Source of the DNA: an uncultured Bacilli bacterium
GTDB taxonomy: Bacteria; Bacillota_I; Bacilli_A; RF39; UBA660
NCBI GenBank assembly: GCA_947601485.1
Contig: CANQGF010000004.1
Span: 1-53,018 of the forward strand
DNA: 53,018 nucleotides
Direction: 5' to 3'
Part shown: positions 18,607 to 26,215 of the stretch, piece after piece
How the letters are laid out: each line of letters opens with the position of its first letter
Position numbering within the stretch: position 1 is the stretch's first letter
The notes under the pieces: model-generated
What the model saw: the letters and a program-made list of their open reading frames with translations, nothing else
Told to the model about the DNA's origin: nothing
The model's database searches: none
Program-made: the position numbers and the translations under genes

Positions 18607-20295
18607 ATGGAAAGCAAGAAGAAATATCTAAAGGTGATAATAATTTTATTTATCATAATTGGTTTATCTTTAATTATAAAACCTATTAATAAAAAACAAG
18701 AAGTTAATGTTATTAATGAAGCAAAAGAACAGAATAATTTTGCTATCTATAAGCAAGATGCATCCGGTAGCTATATACTAACTAATGATTCGACATTTCC
18801 TACCCAAGGATACATTCTAAATTTAGAAAATTCTAAATGTTATGATTATGAAGGAAACCCTACAAACACAAATGGATTATCTCAAGCAAGTGATGGTAAG
18901 ATAATCATTGAAACAAATGCCACAAAATATTGTGATTTGTATTTTGCAAAAGATGATGATGTACCAGTAGTAAATACATTTACTATAATAGGAGTCAAAG
19001 AAAACAATGAAACACTAAAAAGTGGTTACACACATAAAGTAAATGTAACATACAACATAGGATGGAGTGCTACAGATGTCGTAAGTTATTGTATAAGTAC
19101 AAGTCAAAGTTCATGTAATGGAAGTTGGGTAAATGTAAGTGGTACAAGTGTAAGTCCAACAGAACCAGTGTTAGATAGTACAGAAGGTAAGAAAACAAGA
19201 TATGCTTTTCTAAAAGATAGAGCGAATAATATATCAAGTGGTAAAGAAGCATCCATAACATTAGACTTAAATAACCCAACAGTAAGTAATGTAACATATA
19301 AAAGTAAAGATACAAATAGTATAACAGTAAATGTAACAGGAAGTGATACACCAAATGGAAGTGGTGTAGTTAAATATGAATGTAAAGCAACTACACAAAG
19401 TACATGGTATCAACAAGATACAAATGGTAATTGCAAAGTAACAGATTTAAATGATAATACTTCATATACTATCGAAGGAAGAGTAACTGATGCATCAGGA
19501 AGAGTATCAACAAATAGTGTAAGTGTAACTCAAAGTACAGAAGCAGCATATAGTTGTTCAGCAGGAGAAGAATTAGTACAAGATGCCGAAAAAGGATCAT
19601 CTTCTGGAGGATACATATGTAAAGCTAGTGCATCAAGTAAAGGATGGAGTAAGGAAGAAACTTATTATACTTGTAGTGCAAATTCATCATATGAATATAG
19701 TAAACAATCTGAAGCTGAAAATGCTTGTAAAGGTTCTACTCAACGTAGTTGTTCGTCTGTTAGTGAACAAAGTTATTCTTGCAGTACAGGAATACTTTTC
19801 GGAGCTGGGTGTATACAGAACGGTTCTTGGGGGTGGACAATGGCGGGGGCTGGTAAGTCTATGGGAAGACAGTGCACCGATCTCTCTGATACCGTGGACT
19901 ATAGTCATCAAAAGGTAGTAACTGTCTGGGATGCTATATGCAAGATAGAGTCGGATACTGTCCTCGTTCAGTTCTGGGAGTGCGGTGACGGTTCGTATGG
20001 TTATTCGATTCCATCGATAAAATACGTGACGGTGGTCGACGAGAACCCAGAAGGTAAGAGTCCGTGCTTGGTGGCTACTTCTGCGCAAAGCACGACCCAG
20101 ACTAAATATCAGTGCCCTGTCAATAGTAAGAAATATACTTCTGAATCTAGTTGTAATCAAAGTTGCCTCGAAACCACTTCTTTAGGATCAGTTTCAAGTC
20201 ATTCAAAAACTGTTTATAGCTGTCCATCTGGTTGGTCTATCTATTCTGGAAGTGGAAGCTCTCTTGAATGTTATCGTGGTGCCACCAGGAAGTAA
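18607..20295 (+). CDS. cysteine-rich anchored surface protein, mosaic composition
   Basis: The 562-residue protein has a short positive N-terminus and one membrane segment (about 8-24, VIIILFIIIGLSLII), so most of it is probably outside the cell. Residues about 115-315 look like Ser/Thr/Asn-rich beta-sandwich (Ig or fibronectin-like) repeats with scattered cysteines (VVSYCISTSQSSCNGSW, VVKYECKATTQSTWY). Residues about 315-562 are richer in cysteine, giving disulphide-rich modules. No LPXTG motif is seen at the C-terminus. The DNA for residues about 399-498 (19801-20100) is near 51% GC by hand count, against about 28-37% in flanking 60-base lines, while the frame stays open. Function is unknown; adhesion or surface display is a guess. 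It has its own promoter and terminator. Confidence 0.7.
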   Translation: MESKKKYLKVIIILFIIIGLSLIIKPINKKQEVNVINEAKEQNNFAIYKQDASGSYILTNDSTFPTQGYILNLENSKCYDYEGNPTNTNGLSQASDGKIIIETNATKYCDLYFAKDDDVPVVNTFTIIGVKENNETLKSGYTHKVNVTYNIGWSATDVVSYCISTSQSSCNGSWVNVSGTSVSPTEPVLDSTEGKKTRYAFLKDRANNISSGKEASITLDLNNPTVSNVTYKSKDTNSITVNVTGSDTPNGSGVVKYECKATTQSTWYQQDTNGNCKVTDLNDNTSYTIEGRVTDASGRVSTNSVSVTQSTEAAYSCSAGEELVQDAEKGSSSGGYICKASASSKGWSKEETYYTCSANSSYEYSKQSEAENACKGSTQRSCSSVSEQSYSCSTGILFGAGCIQNGSWGWTMAGAGKSMGRQCTDLSDTVDYSHQKVVTVWDAICKIESDTVLVQFWECGDGSYGYSIPSIKYVTVVDENPEGKSPCLVATSAQSTTQTKYQCPVNSKKYTSESSCNQSCLETTSLGSVSSHSKTVYSCPSGWSIYSGSGSSLECYRGATRK

Positions 20296-20340
20296 AAATT
20301 GACAAGGAAAAGTCATGAAAACCAATCGTAAACTTAATCC

Positions 20341-20368
20341 GGGAAAGGTGATATACCTTTTCTTTTTT
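20341..20368 (+). terminator. intrinsic terminator after the surface protein gene
   Basis: GGAAAGGT - GATAT - ACCTTTTC stem with one G-U pair, then six T. Confidence 0.75.
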
Positions 20369-20372
20369 ATAC

Positions 20373-20401
20373 TTGAAAAATGGGATATATTATAATAAAA
20401 T
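20373..20401 (+). promoter_or_regulatory. promoter of mscL-yneF
   Basis: TTGAAA (20373-20378), 17 bp, TAAAAT (20396-20401). AGGTGA follows, five bases before ATG 20419. Confidence 0.55.
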
Positions 20402-20418
20402 AATTTTAGGTGAAGAAA

Positions 20419-20853
20419 ATGTTAAAAGAATTTAAAGAATTTATATCACGTGGTAATGTTGTTGATTTAGCAGTAGGTGTTATCATTGGGGCAGCATTCG
20501 GCAATATTGTAACAAGTTTAGTTAATAATATCTTTACACCATTAATTGGAATTATTTTAGGTGGTAGAGATTTTTCAAATTTAGCTATTTCGATTGGAGA
20601 AGCTAAAATAATGTATGGTGCTTTTATTCAAGCAGTTATCGATTTTTTAATTAATGCTGTTTGTTTATTTGTTATTGTTAAAATTGTTAATACTTTAAAT
20701 AGTGATTTAAGAAAAATAGGTAAAAAGCATAAAAAAGGTGAAGAAGAGGTAAAAGAAGAAGTAAAAGAAGTAGAGCCTCCAAAAAGTGAAGAAGTATTAT
20801 TACTTGAAGAGATTAGAGATTTATTAAAAAAAGAGAAAGGACATAATAAATAA
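20419..20853 (+). CDS. mscL: large-conductance mechanosensitive channel MscL
   Basis: The 144-residue protein starts with the amphipathic segment [20 protein letters not shown]. The first membrane helix follows ([21 protein letters not shown]), then a periplasmic loop and a second helix ([21 protein letters not shown]). A charged cytoplasmic tail ends in [13 protein letters not shown]. This is the full MscL pattern: a homopentameric channel that opens under membrane tension to release solutes on osmotic downshock. The ORF track starts at GTG 20410. ATG 20419 fits the AGGTGA ribosome-binding site and the conserved beginning. The stop overlaps the next start (TAATG). Confidence 0.95.
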   Translation: MLKEFKEFISRGNVVDLAVGVIIGAAFGNIVTSLVNNIFTPLIGIILGGRDFSNLAISIGEAKIMYGAFIQAVIDFLINAVCLFVIVKIVNTLNSDLRKIGKKHKKGEEEVKEEVKEVEPPKSEEVLLLEEIRDLLKKEKGHNK

Positions 20854-21065
20854 TGTTAGCTAATATTTTATACTTAATTGGTGGTTTAGTAGTTGGGATT
20901 ATTGTAGGATTTTTGATATCGCGTTTTATTACTAAAAAGTATTTGACTAAAAATCCCCCAATTAATGAAAAAATGATTGAAGCTATGATGAGTAGCATGG
21001 GAAGAAAACCTAGTCAAAAACAAGTAAATCAAGTTATGCGTGAAATGAATAGATATAATAAATAA
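20853..21065 (+). CDS. yneF: YneF family (UPF0154) small membrane protein
   Basis: The 70-residue protein has an N-terminal membrane helix ([19 protein letters not shown]) followed by the family's conserved tail [32 protein letters not shown]. This matches the UPF0154/YneF group of Firmicutes and Mollicutes. Its function is unknown. Its ATG overlaps the mscL stop codon, so translation is probably coupled. The serS T-box starts directly after it. Confidence 0.92.
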   Translation: MLANILYLIGGLVVGIIVGFLISRFITKKYLTKNPPINEKMIEAMMSSMGRKPSQKQVNQVMREMNRYNK

Positions 21066-21067
21066 AT

Positions 21068-21267
21068 CAAAGATGAAAGAATAGTAACTAATATTTTATT
21101 TTGATAGAGAGTTAGTGGTTGGTGAAAACTAATAAATAAATATTTGTGAATCTCCTTTCTAGAGTATTTAAAAAATACCGGGTTGTTTCGTTAAAAACAA
21201 TTAAGTAATATATTGGATGGTACCGCAGAATTGCTCCAAAAAAGAGGGTTGTGCGGTTTTATTTTTA
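21068..21267 (+). promoter_or_regulatory. T-box riboswitch, serine type, upstream of serS
   Basis: The invariant T-box segment appears as TTGGATGGTACCGCAGAA (21214-21231). The terminator pairs ACCGCA (21223-21228) with TGCGGT (21252-21257) and ends in TTTATTTTT. Stem I has AGTA near 21084 and GTGAA followed by TCT at about 21147-21154. TCT is a serine codon in the expected specifier position, which agrees with serS downstream. Uncharged tRNA-Ser(UCU-reading) should promote antitermination. The specifier is read from pattern only and was not folded. Confidence 0.88.
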
Positions 21268-21281
21268 GAAAGAGGAAGAAA

Positions 21282-22565
21282 ATGATAGATATTAAATTAA
21301 TAAGAGAAAATAAAGATTTAGTTAAGGAAAATATTAAAAATAAATTTCAAGATGAAAAATTACCTTTAGTTGATGAAGTTTATAATTTAGATATTGAATA
21401 TCGTGAATGTAAAACTAAAGCTGATGAAATGCGAAAACAAAGAAATGATTTAAGTAATTCTATTGGAGCCCTTATGCGAGAAGGCAAAAAAGAAGAAACT
21501 GATAATATTAAAAAAGAAGTAAGTAATATTAATGAACAAATTAAGGCTTTAGAAGAAAAAGAAGAAGAATTAGCAGAAGAAATAAAAAAGAGAATGTTAA
21601 TTATTCCTAATATTATTGATGCAAGTGTTCCGATTGGTAAAGATGATACAGAAAATGTTGAAATAGAAAAATATGGAGAGCCAGTAGTACCTAGTTATGA
21701 AATACCTTATCATGCTGATATTATTGGCACTTTAGATGGATTAGATAAAGAATCAGCAGGAAGAACAAGTGGAGAAGGATTTTATTATTTAAAAGGTGAT
21801 ATTGCCAGACTTCATTCTAGTTTACTTGCTTATGCTAGAGATTTTATGATTAGTAAAGGTTTTACTTACTTTGTTCCTCCCTTTATGATTAAAAGTGATG
21901 TTGTAACTGGGGTTATGTCTTTTAAAGAAATGGAAGCCATGATGTATAAAATAGAAGGGGAAGATTTATATTTAATTGGAACTAGTGAACATTCAATGAT
22001 GGGTAGATTTATTGGTCAAATGTTAAAAGAAGAAGAATTACCTCTAACATTAACAAGTTATTCTCCATGCTTTAGAAAAGAAGGGGGATCTCATGGTCTT
22101 GAAGAAAGAGGTTTATACCGCGTTCATCAATTTGAAAAACAAGAAATGGTTGTTTTATGTAAAATGGAAGATGGTATGGATTGGTATAATAAAATGTGGA
22201 ATTATACTGTAGAATTTTTTAGAAGTTTAGATATTCCTGTAAGAACTCTTGAGTGTTGCAGTGGTGATTTAGCTGATTTAAAAGTTAAGTCATGTGATGT
22301 TGAAGCTTGGAGTCCAAGACAAAAGAAATATTTTGAAGTTGGAAGTTGTTCTATTTTAGGTGATGCTCAAACAAGAAGATTAGGTATTCGTTATAAAAGT
22401 GAAGAAGGTAATAAATTCCCTTGCTCTCTAAATAATACGGTAGTGGCATCTCCAAGAGGTCTTATTGCATTAGTTGAAAATAATTATCAAATAGATGGTA
22501 GTATTAAAATACCAAAAGCTTTACAACCTTATATGGGTGGCCAAGAAAAAATTGAAAAGAAGTAG
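21282..22565 (+). CDS. serS: seryl-tRNA synthetase
   Basis: This class II synthetase has 427 residues, normal length. The N-terminal coiled-coil arm that grips tRNA-Ser is seen (about 30-105, ECKTKADEMRKQRNDLSNSIG). Motif 2 (CFRKEGGSHGLEERGLYRVHQFEK) and motif 3 (NNTVVASPRGLIALVENNYQ) are intact, as is the TSE-type serine site GTSEHSM. The ORF track extends the start into the T-box. ATG 21282 with AGAGGAAG upstream gives the standard MIDIKLIRENKDLVKEN beginning. Expression is controlled by the T-box at 21068-21267. Confidence 0.97.
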   Translation: MIDIKLIRENKDLVKENIKNKFQDEKLPLVDEVYNLDIEYRECKTKADEMRKQRNDLSNSIGALMREGKKEETDNIKKEVSNINEQIKALEEKEEELAEEIKKRMLIIPNIIDASVPIGKDDTENVEIEKYGEPVVPSYEIPYHADIIGTLDGLDKESAGRTSGEGFYYLKGDIARLHSSLLAYARDFMISKGFTYFVPPFMIKSDVVTGVMSFKEMEAMMYKIEGEDLYLIGTSEHSMMGRFIGQMLKEEELPLTLTSYSPCFRKEGGSHGLEERGLYRVHQFEKQEMVVLCKMEDGMDWYNKMWNYTVEFFRSLDIPVRTLECCSGDLADLKVKSCDVEAWSPRQKKYFEVGSCSILGDAQTRRLGIRYKSEEGNKFPCSLNNTVVASPRGLIALVENNYQIDGSIKIPKALQPYMGGQEKIEKK

Positions 22566-22611
22566 ATAATTGATTCTTTCGAAAATTGAAGAATTAGTTA
22601 TAATACTTCTT

Positions 22612-22665
22612 TTTTTCCAATTCAACCAAAAAAATATAAAAAGCAAAAAGTTTTTCCAATTCAAC
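22612..22665. repeat. pair of 15-bp direct repeats TTTTTCCAATTCAAC
   Basis: Exact copies lie at 22612-22626 and 22651-22665, each followed by an A run, 39 bp apart. They lie in the spacer between serS and the ATPase gene. They could be regulatory sites or slippage products. Confidence 0.6.
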
Positions 22666-22722
22666 AAAAAAATTTTTATTTAAAGAATTTTGTTATATAA
22701 TATTATTAGAGAGGTGAAAACT

Positions 22723-23925
22723 ATGTTAAAAAGAAGTTACTATCTAAATAAAATAAAAGATTTTTATCATGTAAACTCATTAATAAAAATTTTGTGTGGA
22801 TTAAGAAGAAGTGGTAAATCTGTAATATTACAACAAATAATAGAAGAGATTAAAGAAAGTGGAGTTAAAGATAATCATATAATATATATTAATTTTGAAT
22901 CGCTTGATTACGCTAATATTACAAATGCTATAGAATTAAATAATTATATTAAGAGTTTAGTCAAAGATAAAAAAACTTACTATATATTTTTAGACGAAGT
23001 TCAAAAAGTAAAAGAGTTTGAAAAAGCTATTAATTCTTTAAGAATTACTAATCAATTTAGTATTTTTATTACAGGATCAAATAGCAAAATGACTTTTTTA
23101 GAATTATCAACAGATTTATCAGGTAGATATGTTAGTTTTAGAATTAATCCTTTATCCTTTAAAGAAGCTGTAGAGATAACTAATACTAAACCTGAAAATT
23201 ATTTTGATTTATTACTAGATATCTTTGAATGGGGAACTTTACCTCAAAGGTTTTCTTTTGAAAATAATGATTCAAAAGAAAATTACATTAGAGATGTTTA
23301 CGATTCAATACTTCTTAAAGATGTAGTAGAAAGATTAGGAATATCTGATGTTACTTCTCTTAATAAAATACTTCAATATATTTTAGAAACCGAAACCAGA
23401 GAATTTTCAGCAACAAATGTATTAGATTATTTAGAAAAAAGTGGTAATAAAGTTGCAACAGATACATTATATAAATATTTAGAAGCCCTTTGTTCAACTT
23501 TCATTATTAATAGAGTTTATAGATATGATGTGAATGGAAAAGCCATTTTGAAATCATTAAATAAATTTTATGCTACCGATTTAGGTTTAAAAAGAATTAA
23601 AACTAATAGTAAAGAAATTAACTATTCCAGAGCTTTTGAAAATTTAATATATAACGAATTAATAAAAAAGGGATATGATGTTTATATTGGAAAGACTAAA
23701 GATGGTGAAATAGATTTTATAGCGTCTAAAAATAAAAGTGTTAAATATATTCAAGCTTGCTATGATTTATCAAATGAAGAAACTAGAAATAGAGAATTTA
23801 ATGCCTTTAATAGTATAAATGATAACTATCCTAAATATGTAATTTCAACTAATAAAGAAGATTATTCTCAAAATGGAATTAAGCACCTTAATATTTTTGA
23901 CTTTCTATTGGACGATCAATTTTAG
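22723..23925 (+). CDS. AAA+ ATPase with DUF4143 domain
   Basis: The 400-residue protein has an N-terminal AAA_14-type ATPase (Walker A GLRRSGKSVIL about 22-32, Walker B YIFLDEVQKV near 90, sensor-like ITGSNSKM). A winged-helix-like middle and a C-terminal DUF4143 part follow, with a nuclease-like GEIDFIAS motif. Such proteins are common and often multi-copy in anaerobic bacteria. Their role is unsettled; defence, toxin-like or mobile-element links have all been suggested. The ORF track starts at 22690. ATG 22723 fits GAGAGGTGA seven bases upstream. It is a single gene flanked by a promoter-like TATAAT (22696-22701) and a strong terminator. Confidence 0.85.
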   Translation: MLKRSYYLNKIKDFYHVNSLIKILCGLRRSGKSVILQQIIEEIKESGVKDNHIIYINFESLDYANITNAIELNNYIKSLVKDKKTYYIFLDEVQKVKEFEKAINSLRITNQFSIFITGSNSKMTFLELSTDLSGRYVSFRINPLSFKEAVEITNTKPENYFDLLLDIFEWGTLPQRFSFENNDSKENYIRDVYDSILLKDVVERLGISDVTSLNKILQYILETETREFSATNVLDYLEKSGNKVATDTLYKYLEALCSTFIINRVYRYDVNGKAILKSLNKFYATDLGLKRIKTNSKEINYSRAFENLIYNELIKKGYDVYIGKTKDGEIDFIASKNKSVKYIQACYDLSNEETRNREFNAFNSINDNYPKYVISTNKEDYSQNGIKHLNIFDFLLDDQF

Positions 23926-23947
23926 AAAATAGTGAAGATGAAAAAAG

Positions 23948-23977
23948 TTACCAAATTTTAAGATTTGGTAATTTTTT
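23948..23977. terminator. strong intrinsic terminator after the ATPase gene
   Basis: TTACCAAAT - TTTAAG - ATTTGGTAA is a perfect 9-bp stem followed by six T and preceded by six A, so it could work in both directions. Confidence 0.85.
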
Positions 23978-24217
23978 AATGTCGAATTTTGACAACGTTT
24001 GTCGAAGCTATTGCAAAACAAAATAAACTTGTTTATTATCTTCACTTGAAGGCGGGTTTTGAATGTTTGATTAAAAAAAATTCTAAATTTAATTTACCTT
24101 TTTATAAATATATCCTAAAAACTTTTTATATAAAATATCAACCCACATATTAAAATTTAGTCAACCCGCTTTCATATTATATTGTTTTATGTTAAAATAA
24201 CCAAAGGTGATTTAGTT
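23978..24217. other. intergenic stretch with split inverted repeat
   Basis: GCGGGTT (24052-24058) and AACCCGC (24163-24169) are a perfect but distant inverted repeat and stand out as GC-rich in AT-rich DNA. A plus-strand open stretch between (TTG 23989 to TAA, about 54 codons) has no ribosome-binding site and no family I know. A TGTTAAAAT extended -10 for miaB lies at 24190-24198. Confidence 0.35.
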
Positions 24218-25624
24218 ATGCATTTACCAGATTTAGAAATTGCTAAAAAGAGAGAAAAAAGTGAAAATAAATATGTTAATTTACAAGAGAATTATCAAAA
24301 AGTTTTTAATGGTAAAAAATATTTTTTAAGAACTTATGGTTGTCAAATGAATGTTCATGATAGTGAAGCCATCAGAAGTTATGTAGAAACTTTAGGTTTT
24401 ATTAAAACTGAAAATATTGAAGAAGCCAATTTAGTTGTTTTAAATACTTGTGCTATTAGAGAAAATGCTAAAGATAAAGTCATGGGATTTTTAGGTAAGT
24501 GTCAATATTTAAAAAAGAATAATCCTGATTTTAAAATTGTTTTAGCGGGTTGTATGACAGAACAACCTGATGTTATTGAAGAAATTATGCAAAAACATAA
24601 ATACGTTGATATTGTTATCGGTACCCACAATCTTTATGAATTACCTAAATTACTTATGCAAGAATATAATAAACAAGTTATAGAGGTCTATTCTCAAAGT
24701 GATGAAGTAATTGAAGGTATGCATTTTAATAGAGATTCACAATATACTGCTTGGGTTAATATTATGTATGGATGTGATAAATTCTGCACCTACTGTATTG
24801 TTCCTTATACAAGAGGAAGAGAACGTAGTAGAAAACTAGAAGATGTTGTAAAGGAAGTAGAAGATTTAAAAGCAAAAGGTTATAAAGAAGTTACTTTACT
24901 TGGGCAAAATGTTAATGCCTATGGTAGAGATATTGGCGAAAAATTTAGTCATTTACTAGAATGTGTTGCCAAAACCAAAATAGAAAGAGTTCGTTTTGTA
25001 ACTAGCCATCCTTGGAATTTCACAGATGAAATGATCGATGTAGTAGCTAAATATGATAATATTATGCCTTATATCCATTTACCTTTACAATCAGGTAGTA
25101 ATAATATTTTAAAAAGAATGAATCGAAGATATACTAAAGAGGAATATTATGCTTTATTTAAAAAAATGAAAGAAAAAATTCCTAATGTTGCAATTACAAC
25201 CGATATAATTGTGGGATTTCCTGGTGAGAGTGATGAAGATTTTAATGATACTTTAGAAATGGTTAAAAAATGTGCTTTTGATGGGGCTTATACCTTTATT
25301 TTTTCTAAAAGAGAAGGTACTCCAGCCGCTAGAATGGAAGATAAAACCCCAATGAAAGTTAAAGAAGAAAGATTATATAAGCTAAATGAATTAGTTAACT
25401 ATTATTCTAATCAAAGTAATCAAAAAATTTTAAATAAAGTTGTTCCTGTTTTAATATTAGGTGTCTCTGAAAAAGATGAAAATAAATTATATGGCTATAC
25501 AGATACAATGAAACTGGTGAATGTTGTAGGGCCAAAAGAAATAATCGGTCAAATTGCCGATGTTAAAATAATGGAAGCCAAAAGTTTTAGTTTAGATGGA
25601 GAATATGTAAAGGTAGCTTGCTAG
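24218..25624 (+). CDS. miaB: tRNA-i6A37 methylthiotransferase MiaB
   Basis: This radical SAM enzyme adds a methylthio group to isopentenyladenosine-37 of tRNAs that read U-starting codons. The 468-residue protein has the N-terminal UPF0004 cluster cysteines (YGCQMNVHDSE, NTCAIRENA, GCMTEQPD), the radical SAM cluster (GCDKFCTYCIVPYTRGRERS) and a C-terminal TRAM-like segment. PYTRGRERSR and SNQKILNKV fit MiaB better than MtaB or RimO. The ORF track starts at 24182. ATG 24218 fits AAAGGTGA seven bases upstream. It is a single gene with a terminator spanning its stop codon. Confidence 0.93.
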   Translation: MHLPDLEIAKKREKSENKYVNLQENYQKVFNGKKYFLRTYGCQMNVHDSEAIRSYVETLGFIKTENIEEANLVVLNTCAIRENAKDKVMGFLGKCQYLKKNNPDFKIVLAGCMTEQPDVIEEIMQKHKYVDIVIGTHNLYELPKLLMQEYNKQVIEVYSQSDEVIEGMHFNRDSQYTAWVNIMYGCDKFCTYCIVPYTRGRERSRKLEDVVKEVEDLKAKGYKEVTLLGQNVNAYGRDIGEKFSHLLECVAKTKIERVRFVTSHPWNFTDEMIDVVAKYDNIMPYIHLPLQSGSNNILKRMNRRYTKEEYYALFKKMKEKIPNVAITTDIIVGFPGESDEDFNDTLEMVKKCAFDGAYTFIFSKREGTPAARMEDKTPMKVKEERLYKLNELVNYYSNQSNQKILNKVVPVLILGVSEKDENKLYGYTDTMKLVNVVGPKEIIGQIADVKIMEAKSFSLDGEYVKVAC

Positions 25625-25634
25625 CCACCTTTTT
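25610..25634 (+). terminator. intrinsic terminator overlapping the miaB stop
   Basis: AAGGTAGCT - TGCT - AGCCACCTT stem with one mismatch, then five T. Confidence 0.65.
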
Positions 25635-25676
25635 AAAATCAGTAAATTGACAGCTTTTGACAAATTTGGTTACAGT

Positions 25677-25705
25677 TTGCCATAAAATTTATAATATAGT
25701 ATAAT
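25677..25705 (+). promoter_or_regulatory. promoter of the membrane sensor operon
   Basis: TTGCCA (25677-25682), 17 bp, TATAAT (25700-25705). It is one of the best promoter matches in the window. Confidence 0.7.
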
Positions 25706-25729
25706 ATTAGTACTTGGAGAGTGAATAAA

Positions 25730-26215
25730 TTGAGTAAAATAAAAAAAATGTTAATTGAAAATAAAGTTTTAATTTTTTTAGGAATTATTTTAGTTATTTG
25801 TTTAGTAGTTATCGGTGTAATTGCTATTAAATCTTTTTATTCTTCATGTGATAATGCTTATTGTAATAGAAAAGTAGATGATTTAAGAAGTGAACTGCCT
25901 AATTTAATTAAAGAAAAATTAAGCGAAAATAAAAATATAACTGGTACATCAGTGAATGTCCAAAATGCTATTGTCTATATTTCAGCTACTTTTAATAATG
26001 ATGTTAAAATGGATGATGCTAAAAAAGCAATGGATACGATAATTCCTTTATTTAGTGAAGAAGAATTGTTAATTTATGATTTGGATTTAACGATTAAAAC
26101 AGAAAATTATACTAAAGGTGAAGGTTTTATTATTAAGGGTGCTAGAAATACCAATGGTAATGGTAGTATCATCTGGAGTAATTATACAGAAGAAAGTAGT
26201 AGTGAAAAAGAATAA
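25730..26215 (+). CDS. hypothetical single-pass membrane protein
   Basis: The 161-residue protein has one N-terminal membrane helix (VLIFLGIILVICLVVIGVIAI), then two cysteines (SSCDNAYCNRK) and an extracytoplasmic alpha/beta domain of about 110 residues that I do not recognise. The start is probably TTG 25730, because GGAGAGTGA ends five bases before it. The GTG at 25721 would sit on the ribosome-binding site itself, and ATG 25748 has none. The stop overlaps the start of the next gene (TAATG). Operon context suggests a partner of the downstream sensor. Confidence 0.65.
   Translation: MSKIKKMLIENKVLIFLGIILVICLVVIGVIAIKSFYSSCDNAYCNRKVDDLRSELPNLIKEKLSENKNITGTSVNVQNAIVYISATFNNDVKMDDAKKAMDTIIPLFSEEELLIYDLDLTIKTENYTKGEGFIIKGARNTNGNGSIIWSNYTEESSSEKE

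Noticed and set aside
19070-20160. Overlapping ORFs in the surface protein gene (19070-19354 minus, 19583-19918 plus, 19687-20160 minus)
   Set aside because: Shadows caused by low stop-codon density in repetitive or GC-rich sequence. Only the 18607 frame has a start site, promoter and membrane anchor.
18043-20295. Toxin-antitoxin or phage immunity module for the XRE gene and its neighbour
   Set aside because: The neighbour is a large anchored cysteine-rich protein and not a toxin. No integrase or phage genes are nearby.
23989-24153. 54-codon TTG-start ORF between the DUF4143 gene and miaB
   Set aside because: No ribosome-binding site, directly behind a strong terminator, and no recognisable family.
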